Below are positions 43,295-49,674 of a DNA stretch of 49,674 nucleotides, piece by piece. Each line of letters begins with the position of its first letter. Position 1 is the first letter of the stretch. Location: the NCBI GenBank assembly GCA_019104865.1, contig JAHRWZ010000034.1, forward strand, positions 1-49,674. Reading direction: 5' to 3'. Under the pieces are notes generated by a model. The model was not told the DNA's origin. It did no database searches and worked only from the letters and a program-made list of their open reading frames with translations. The translations under genes were made by a program, and so were the position numbers. Source of the stretch: Castellaniella sp. Lineage in GTDB: Bacteria; Pseudomonadota; Gammaproteobacteria; Burkholderiales; Burkholderiaceae_B.

Positions 43295-44194
43295 ATGGCT
43301 GACACGCCGATCTTCAAATCGTCTATTGACTACGCCGCCCTGGGCGATCGCCTGCACGCGTACCGCATCGGCGCGTCGCTGCAGGCCGAGGATGTGGCTG
43401 CGCGGCTCGGGATTTCGCGCGCCGCCGTCTATCGCATGGAAAAAGGCGAGATCGTCAAGATCGAGACGCTGGAGCGCGTGGCGGACCTGCTGGGGACGTC
43501 GCTGGCGTCGTTGCTGGGCGTGCAGGTCGAATACTATGCCAATGCCCTGGGCCTGTTCGAACGCATGCGCCAGCTCGAACAGGGCGCCGACAGGATCTTC
43601 GTGCACTTCGAACCCGTGTCCGTGCTGCTGGCGTCCGATGAGTACCCGGCGCTGCTGCGCGACATGCTGCAGGAAGTCACTGCGCGCCGCGCGGGCGGGG
43701 CACTGACCGAGGACGAAGTGGATGCGATCATCCGCGTGATCGAAGACCGGCGAGTTGCGTTCCGCGCCCGCCGGCCTCAGGTGCTGGGCCTGGTCGGTAT
43801 GCATGGGCTGGAACGGTTCCTGCAGATCGGCATGGTGGGCCGGGTGCGGTTGTCGGATTCCGTGCGGCAGCGCCGTCTTGCGGCGGCCCGTCGGGAAATC
43901 GGTCGGATCGCGGAGATCATGGCGAGCGAGCCGCTTCACATCCGCATCGGTCTCATCGATGACGCGATGCCGGCGTCCACCTTCGAGTTTTTTTCCGGAC
44001 CGGCGAGCAAGGCTGTGGCGGTCAGCCCGTTCCGGCTCGGGGAACTGCCCAATGTGCGTAACGGTATTGCCACGGTCACCTCGGCGCCCGAGGCGATCCA
44101 GCACTACGAAGACCTGACGGCAAGGCTGTGGAAGAGCGCCTACAAGGGCGCCGCTGGCGCAAGACATCTGCAGAAGCTGCTTGACCGGCTTTAA
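43295..44194 (+). CDS. XRE-family transcriptional regulator with long C-terminal domain
   Basis: 299 residues. Residues about 13-70 form a Cro/C1-type helix-turn-helix (DVAARLGISRAAVYRMEKGE). About 230 residues of unknown fold follow, with no recognised ligand-binding motif; TFEFFSGPASKAVAVSPFRL is the most distinctive part. It begins 16 bases after the OPRT-like gene, on the same strand, and is the natural candidate for regulator of the cluster starting at the MFS gene. It might use the OPRT-like neighbour or orotate as a signal; this is inferred from position. Confidence 0.82.
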   Translation: MADTPIFKSSIDYAALGDRLHAYRIGASLQAEDVAARLGISRAAVYRMEKGEIVKIETLERVADLLGTSLASLLGVQVEYYANALGLFERMRQLEQGADRIFVHFEPVSVLLASDEYPALLRDMLQEVTARRAGGALTEDEVDAIIRVIEDRRVAFRARRPQVLGLVGMHGLERFLQIGMVGRVRLSDSVRQRRLAAARREIGRIAEIMASEPLHIRIGLIDDAMPASTFEFFSGPASKAVAVSPFRLGELPNVRNGIATVTSAPEAIQHYEDLTARLWKSAYKGAAGARHLQKLLDRL

Positions 44195-44308
44195 GGCGGG
44201 CGTACCGGGCGCGGGACCGGACATCGCCTTCGATTGCGGCTATGCTATCCGCCTGCCGGCACCGCAGGGGAAAAGGCAGTTTCATCATCTCGACGGGAGT
44301 GGCTGGGA

Positions 44309-44635
44309 ATGACATTCAAGGAAATCACGCAGCGTTTTGCGCAGTCGGAATCGGGAAGCGATTCCTTCAAGCAGTTCTACAAGGATGCGTTCGAGCTCAT
44401 GAAACAGGATCCGGACAATGCCGGCTTGTATTTCGTGGTGGGTATCGCCGCCCAGACCTATGTCATCAAGTACGAGGATCAGGCCGTCGCGCCCGATTTC
44501 GCGGACCGGATCAAGGCCACCCTCGAAGGTTTCAACCATCGCCTTCTGCAGGCGCTGGATGCGCCGCCCACCGAACGCCTGCGGGTCCTGGGAGAGGTCG
44601 CAGTCGACTACGAGTGGAACGAAGACGCATTCTGA
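44309..44635 (+). CDS. Hypothetical protein, 108 residues
   Basis: Acidic, mostly helical-looking cytoplasmic protein (starts MTFKEITQRFAQSESG, contains FYKDAFELMKQDPDNAGLYF and ends EVAVDYEWNEDAF). No signal peptide or membrane segment. I do not recognise the family. GGGAGTGGCTGGGA precedes the ATG at 44309; an in-frame start at 44234 would add 25 residues of poor composition. It lies 114 bases after the XRE gene and 54 bases before pyrE. Confidence 0.7.
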   Translation: MTFKEITQRFAQSESGSDSFKQFYKDAFELMKQDPDNAGLYFVVGIAAQTYVIKYEDQAVAPDFADRIKATLEGFNHRLLQALDAPPTERLRVLGEVAVDYEWNEDAF

Positions 44636-44689
44636 GTCCGGCATGGGAAATGTCGGATAATGGCAGCTTTACCGCATTCGAGATCTTTC

Positions 44690-45361
44690 ATGATGCCCGG
44701 CACGCACGCCCTTGCTTTCGTCCGATTTGCCCTGGAACACGGGGTGTTGCGCTTTGGTGAGTTCAAGACCAAGTCGGGGCGTGTGAGCCCCTATTTTTTC
44801 AATGCGGGCCTCTTTAACGACGGGGCGTGCGTGGGGCGGCTGGGCAAGTTCTACGCCGAGGCGCTGGTGCATTCCGGGCTGGAATTCGACATGCTGTTCG
44901 GGCCGGCCTACAAGGGCATCCCACTGGCGACGACCACTGCGGTGGCCCTGGCTGAACATCCTGTGCTGGCGGGGCGTCACATGCCGTTCGCCTTCAACCG
45001 CAAGGAAGCCAAGGACCACGGCGAGGGCGGTGTGCTGGTCGGGGCGCCGCTTGCGGGGCGCGTCGTGATCATCGACGACGTGGTCACAGCGGGCACGTCC
45101 GTGCGTGAGTCCGTGGGGATGATCCGCGCGGCCGGCGCACAACCCGCCGCCGTGCTGATCGCTATGGACCGCATGGAACGCGCGGGCTCGGTGGGCAATC
45201 TGTCGGAACATTCCGCCGTGCAGGACCTGGAACAGACCTACGGGATTCCCGTGATCAGCATTGCGTCGCTGACCGACGTCATCGGGCTGCTGGATGGCGA
45301 CCAGGAACTGATCGCCCACCGCGACGCGGTCATTGCGTATCGCGAACGCTACGGTATCTGA
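44690..45361 (+). CDS. pyrE: Orotate phosphoribosyltransferase
   Basis: 223-residue enzyme that joins orotate to PRPP to give OMP in pyrimidine synthesis. It is the normal catalytic form: [11 protein letters not shown] carries the loop Lys and His-Gly, and [13 protein letters not shown] is the PRPP motif. [15 protein letters not shown] and [10 protein letters not shown] complete the pattern. E. coli PyrE is 213. Two adjacent ATGs (44690 and 44693) are possible. It stands convergent with gatB, whose stop is 40 bases away, without a visible terminator. Confidence 0.96.
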   Translation: MMPGTHALAFVRFALEHGVLRFGEFKTKSGRVSPYFFNAGLFNDGACVGRLGKFYAEALVHSGLEFDMLFGPAYKGIPLATTTAVALAEHPVLAGRHMPFAFNRKEAKDHGEGGVLVGAPLAGRVVIIDDVVTAGTSVRESVGMIRAAGAQPAAVLIAMDRMERAGSVGNLSEHSAVQDLEQTYGIPVISIASLTDVIGLLDGDQELIAHRDAVIAYRERYGI

Positions 45362-45400
45362 CAGCGACGGGCTTGCCGGCTGGACCCGGCGCGGCCTGTC

Positions 45401-46855
45401 TCAGCCGAGTTTCCGCAACAAGATGTCGTTGACCTGCTGTGGATTCGCCTTGCCGCGCGCGGCCTTCATGACCTGACCCACCAGCGAATTGAAGGCTTTC
45501 TGTTTGCCTGCGCGGTATTCCCCGACGGTGGCTGGGTTGGCCGTCAGTACCTGATCGATCATGGCTTCGATGGCCCCCGTGTCGCTGATCTGGCGCAGGC
45601 CCCTGGCCTCGATGATCGCGTCGGGATCGCCGCTGGATTCTCCCGCCCACATGGCCGCGAATACGTCGCGGGCGATCTTCGTGGAAATCGTGCCGTCCAA
45701 GATGCGGGCGATCAATGCCGCCAGCCTTGCGGGGGACACCGGCGACTGGATGATCTCCAGGCCGTCCCGGTTCAGCGCCGCGGACAGTTCGCCCAGGATC
45801 CAGTTGGCAGCCAGTTTCGCCTGATCGGCCGGCAGGGCCTGCGCGGTGGCTTCGAAATAATCGGCGACGGCACGGTGCAGCGTCAGCTGGGCCGCATCGT
45901 AGGCGCTCAGCCCCAGGTCGGATTCGAAGCGGGCCCGCTTGGCGGCGGGCAGTTCCGGCATCGCGGCGCGCACCTGCTCGATCCATTCGGGTGAGACGAT
46001 CAGCGGGGGCAGGTCGGGGTCAGGGAAGTAGCGGTAGTCGTCCGAGTCTTCCTTGGTGCGCATGGCGCGGGTCTCATCCCGGTCCGGATCATACAGGCGC
46101 GTCTGTTGTATGACTTTGCCGCCGTCTTCGATCAGTTCGATCTGGCGGCGGACTTCGTACTGAATCGCGCGTTCCAGGAAGCGGAAGGAATTGAGATTCT
46201 TGATCTCGCAGCGCGTGCCGAATTCCACCTGCCCGCGTGGGCGCACCGAGACATTCGCATCACAGCGGAAGGAACCTTCCTGCATGTTGCCGTCGCAGAT
46301 GCCCAGCCAGACCACCAGGCAGTGCAGGGTGCGGGCGTAGGCCACGGCTTCGGCCGCCGAGCGCATTTCGGGCTCGGTCACGATTTCCAGCAGCGGTGTG
46401 CCGGCGCGGTTCAGGTCGATGCCGCTGGAGGATTCCCCGTGTGGGCCCGTGAAATGTTCATGCAGGGACTTGCCGGCGTCTTCTTCCAGATGGGCGCGGG
46501 TCAGGTTGATCGTGTGTTCCTGTTCGCCCACGAAGAAGGACAGCTGTCCGCCGATCACAATAGGCAACTCGAACTGGCTGATCTGGTAGTTCTTCGGCAG
46601 GTCGGGGTAGAAATAGTTTTTCCGGGCGAATACCGAACGGTGTGCCACCTGGGCGTCGATGGCCAGGCCGAACCGGATGGCGCGTTCGACCGCGCCCCGG
46701 TTCATGGCTGGCAGCGAGCCTGGCAGGGCCATGTCCACGGCGTTGGCCTGGGTATTGGGCTCCGCACCGAACCGCGTGCTGCTGCGGGAAAAGATTTTCG
46801 ACTGTGTGGACAGCTGGGCGTGGGTTTCCAGCCCGATGACGATTTCCCAATCCAT
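45401..46855 (-). CDS. gatB: Aspartyl/glutamyl-tRNA amidotransferase subunit B
   Basis: 484-residue subunit of GatCAB, which converts misacylated Glu-tRNA(Gln) and Asp-tRNA(Asn) to the correct amides. Motifs: [11 protein letters not shown] at the N-terminus, [36 protein letters not shown] and [11 protein letters not shown]. The C-terminal tRNA-binding domain ends [16 protein letters not shown]. Length is normal (about 475-490). The ATG shares its first base with the TAA of gatA (TAATG). Confidence 0.97.
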   Translation of the reverse strand: MDWEIVIGLETHAQLSTQSKIFSRSSTRFGAEPNTQANAVDMALPGSLPAMNRGAVERAIRFGLAIDAQVAHRSVFARKNYFYPDLPKNYQISQFELPIVIGGQLSFFVGEQEHTINLTRAHLEEDAGKSLHEHFTGPHGESSSGIDLNRAGTPLLEIVTEPEMRSAAEAVAYARTLHCLVVWLGICDGNMQEGSFRCDANVSVRPRGQVEFGTRCEIKNLNSFRFLERAIQYEVRRQIELIEDGGKVIQQTRLYDPDRDETRAMRTKEDSDDYRYFPDPDLPPLIVSPEWIEQVRAAMPELPAAKRARFESDLGLSAYDAAQLTLHRAVADYFEATAQALPADQAKLAANWILGELSAALNRDGLEIIQSPVSPARLAALIARILDGTISTKIARDVFAAMWAGESSGDPDAIIEARGLRQISDTGAIEAMIDQVLTANPATVGEYRAGKQKAFNSLVGQVMKAARGKANPQQVNDILLRKLG

Positions 46856-48378
46856 TATGCGTGTTCCGGTGTGCGTTGGTGCCAGTCGGTGACTTGTTGG
46901 TAGCGGTCGGCCAGGGCCAGCAGCCGGCCCTCGTCGAAATAGCGGCCGACGATCTGTAGTCCGATGGGCAGACGGCCTGATTCGCCGCCGAAGCCGCAGG
47001 GGATGGACATGCCGGGCAGCCCTGCCAGGCTCACGCCCAAGGTGTAGATGTCGCTCAGCCAGTCGGCGATCGGGTCCTGGCGATTGTCGCCGATGCGGCG
47101 TGCCACGTCTGGGGTGACCGGACCCATGATGACGTCGCAGTCCTGGGCCAGGGCGCGCTGGAAGTCATCGACGATCATGCGCCGCACGCGCTGTGCCTGC
47201 AGGTAGTAGGCGTCGTAATAGCCGTGGGACAACACGTAAGTACCCACCAGGATACGGCGGCGGACTTCGTCGCCGAACCCTTCGGAACGCGACCGGCTGG
47301 TCATGTCGAACAGGTCGGTGTATTGGGCGGCGCGATGACCATAGCGTACGCCGTCGTAGCGCGACAGGTTGCTGGAAGCCTCGGCCGGCGCGATCACGTA
47401 GTACGCCGGGATGGACAGCCGGGTGCGGGGGAGCGAAATGTCCACCCGGACAGCCCCCAGGGACTCGAATGCCCGCAGCGCGGATTCAATGGCGGCACCG
47501 ACGGCCGGCGCCAGGCCTTCGTTGAAAAATTCGCGCGGCACCCCGATACGCAGGCCCTTCAGGGGTTGTGTGCCGCCGGCCTGGAACGCCGCCTGGGCCG
47601 CATCGAAGTCGGCCTGGATGCGGCCGGTGGCATTGGGGCGGCCGTCGCAGGATTCCAGGCTGGTGGAGTCCTGGGGATCGAAGCCGCTCATGGCATCAAG
47701 CAGCGGCACCAGGTCGCGCGCGCTGCGCGCCAGCGGCCCCGCCTGATCCAGGCTGGAGGCGTAGGCAATGATGCCGTAGCGCGAGACCGTGCCGTAGGTG
47801 GGTTTGATACCGCTGACCCCGCAGTAGGCGGCGGGCTGGCGCACCGAGCCCCCAGTGTCGGTGCCGGTGGCGCCCAGTACCAGGCCGGCGGCCACAGCGG
47901 CGGCGGAGCCGCCCGACGATCCACCCGGGATACGGTCGGTATCCCAGGGATTGCGTACCGGGCCGAAGGCGGAATTTTCGTTGCCTGAGCCCATGGCGAA
48001 TTCGTCGCAACTGAGCTTGCCCAGCGACACCGTGCCCGCCTGGCGCAGGTGGTCGACGACGGTGGCGTCGAATGGGCTGACGTAATCGGCGAGCATCCGG
48101 CTGGCGGCCGTGGTGCGCCAGCCGCGCGTGACGAACAGGTCCTTGTGTGCGATGGGAATGCCGGCGAGCGGGCCCGCGTTGCCGCCCGCCAGTGCCTGGT
48201 CGGCCGACCAGGCCTGTTCCAGCGTCAGGTTGTCGTCGATGTGCAGGAAAACGTTGGGATCGGCGTACGTGCGGACGGCCCGCAGGGCATCGGTGGCCAA
48301 TTCGACGGCGCTGACGCGGCGGGTGCGCAGGGCATCGCCCAACGCCTGGATACTGTGAAATTCGGAAAGCTGGGTCAT
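46855..48378 (-). CDS. gatA: Aspartyl/glutamyl-tRNA amidotransferase subunit A
   Basis: 507-residue glutaminase subunit with the amidase-signature fold. The catalytic triad is Lys79 (IAHKD), Ser154 (GGSSGG) and Ser178 (GTDTGGS). Length is slightly above the usual 485. It frees ammonia from glutamine and channels it to GatB. It lies 4 bases after the gatC stop and overlaps gatB by one base. Confidence 0.97.
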   Translation of the reverse strand: MTQLSEFHSIQALGDALRTRRVSAVELATDALRAVRTYADPNVFLHIDDNLTLEQAWSADQALAGGNAGPLAGIPIAHKDLFVTRGWRTTAASRMLADYVSPFDATVVDHLRQAGTVSLGKLSCDEFAMGSGNENSAFGPVRNPWDTDRIPGGSSGGSAAAVAAGLVLGATGTDTGGSVRQPAAYCGVSGIKPTYGTVSRYGIIAYASSLDQAGPLARSARDLVPLLDAMSGFDPQDSTSLESCDGRPNATGRIQADFDAAQAAFQAGGTQPLKGLRIGVPREFFNEGLAPAVGAAIESALRAFESLGAVRVDISLPRTRLSIPAYYVIAPAEASSNLSRYDGVRYGHRAAQYTDLFDMTSRSRSEGFGDEVRRRILVGTYVLSHGYYDAYYLQAQRVRRMIVDDFQRALAQDCDVIMGPVTPDVARRIGDNRQDPIADWLSDIYTLGVSLAGLPGMSIPCGFGGESGRLPIGLQIVGRYFDEGRLLALADRYQQVTDWHQRTPEHA

Positions 48379-48382
48379 GGCA

Positions 48383-48691
48383 TCATTCGATGACGGTGGG
48401 CACGAGGAACAGTCCCTGGTGCGGGGCCGGCGCGTTGGTCAGGCAGGCGTCGCGCTGTTCGGCGGACTGGGCCGGGTCGGCCTGGTCGTCGCGCAGCCGC
48501 AGCGCGATATCCTGGTGGGCGGCCAGGGGGTGCGCCATGGGTTCGATGCCCGTGGTGTCCACAGCCTGCAGTTCTTCGATCAGGCCCAGGATGCGGGTCA
48601 GTTCCTGCTGGGCGCGTTGTTGGTCGTCGGATTCCAGCCGCAGGCCCGAGAGTCGTGCGAGCCGGGTGATGTCCTGTTCGGTGAGTGCCAT
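48383..48691 (-). CDS. gatC: Aspartyl/glutamyl-tRNA amidotransferase subunit C
   Basis: 102-residue small subunit that holds GatA and GatB together. Begins [19 protein letters not shown] and ends [17 protein letters not shown], with the [12 protein letters not shown] segment of the family. First gene of gatCAB, transcribed divergently from mreB. The spacer 48692-48942 holds a perfect palindrome and the promoters of both sides. Confidence 0.95.
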   Translation of the reverse strand: MALTEQDITRLARLSGLRLESDDQQRAQQELTRILGLIEELQAVDTTGIEPMAHPLAAHQDIALRLRDDQADPAQSAEQRDACLTNAPAPHQGLFLVPTVIE

Positions 48692-48732
48692 GTCGTCGTG
48701 CCGGAGAGGCTGCCATGGACTGGCAGCCGGAT

Positions 48733-49674
<942 letters not shown>

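Overview
The window (about 49.7 kb, GC-rich) looks like chromosomal DNA of a betaproteobacterium of the order Burkholderiales, most likely family Alcaligenaceae (Bordetella/Castellaniella-like). This rests on gene content and neighbourhoods: hemE-priA, metX-metW behind a SAM-II riboswitch, gatCAB divergent from mreB, and a gltB of the Bordetella type. The taxonomic call is inference; there is no rRNA gene here. No prophage, CRISPR array or intact insertion sequence is visible.

Layout. 1-4912 (minus): start of gltB (glutamate synthase), then a FecCD-type permease/ATPase pair behind a degenerate RAYT/IS200-like transposase gene. 5113-8744 (plus): a fatty-acid beta-oxidation pair (fused dehydrogenase/hydratase and thiolase) behind a 24-bp perfect palindrome, closed by a strong terminator. 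8892-17658: pgi, a ddpX-ddpABCDF-like D,D-dipeptide operon and a Fis-type regulator. 17768-23408: hemE, priA and a rep helicase, then a terminator. 23551-26764 (minus): a small basic protein with paired operator-like palindromes, an enoyl-CoA hydratase plus nitronate-monooxygenase-like operon whose promoter carries the same palindrome as the beta-oxidation operon, and a duplicated dihaem cytochrome c. 26965-31517: tRNA-Arg(CCG), a small secreted protein, queC-yhhQ (queuosine), a LOG-family gene, gshA and a stand-alone LuxR-type HTH gene. 31724-35964: SAM-II riboswitch, metX-metW-ampG and an SBF-family transporter. 36049-38006 (minus): a YjfB-like small protein, xth and a DODA-like dioxygenase.

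38144-45361 (plus) is the most unusual part: an aromatic-acid-type MFS permease, PyrK and PyrD of the NAD-linked class 1B type, an M20 N-carbamoyl-amino-acid hydrolase, an orotate-phosphoribosyltransferase-like protein without the normal catalytic loop, an XRE regulator, a small unknown gene and the normal pyrE. Read together they suggest uptake and reductive breakdown of orotate through dihydroorotate and N-carbamoyl-aspartate. That is a hypothesis; no dihydroorotase gene is visible here.

45401-49674: gatB-gatA-gatC (minus) and the 5' part of mreB (plus). Many adjacent genes overlap by 1-8 bases, so the operons are tightly coupled. The long antisense ORFs opposite gltB, the beta-oxidation genes and others are by-products of GC-rich codon use.
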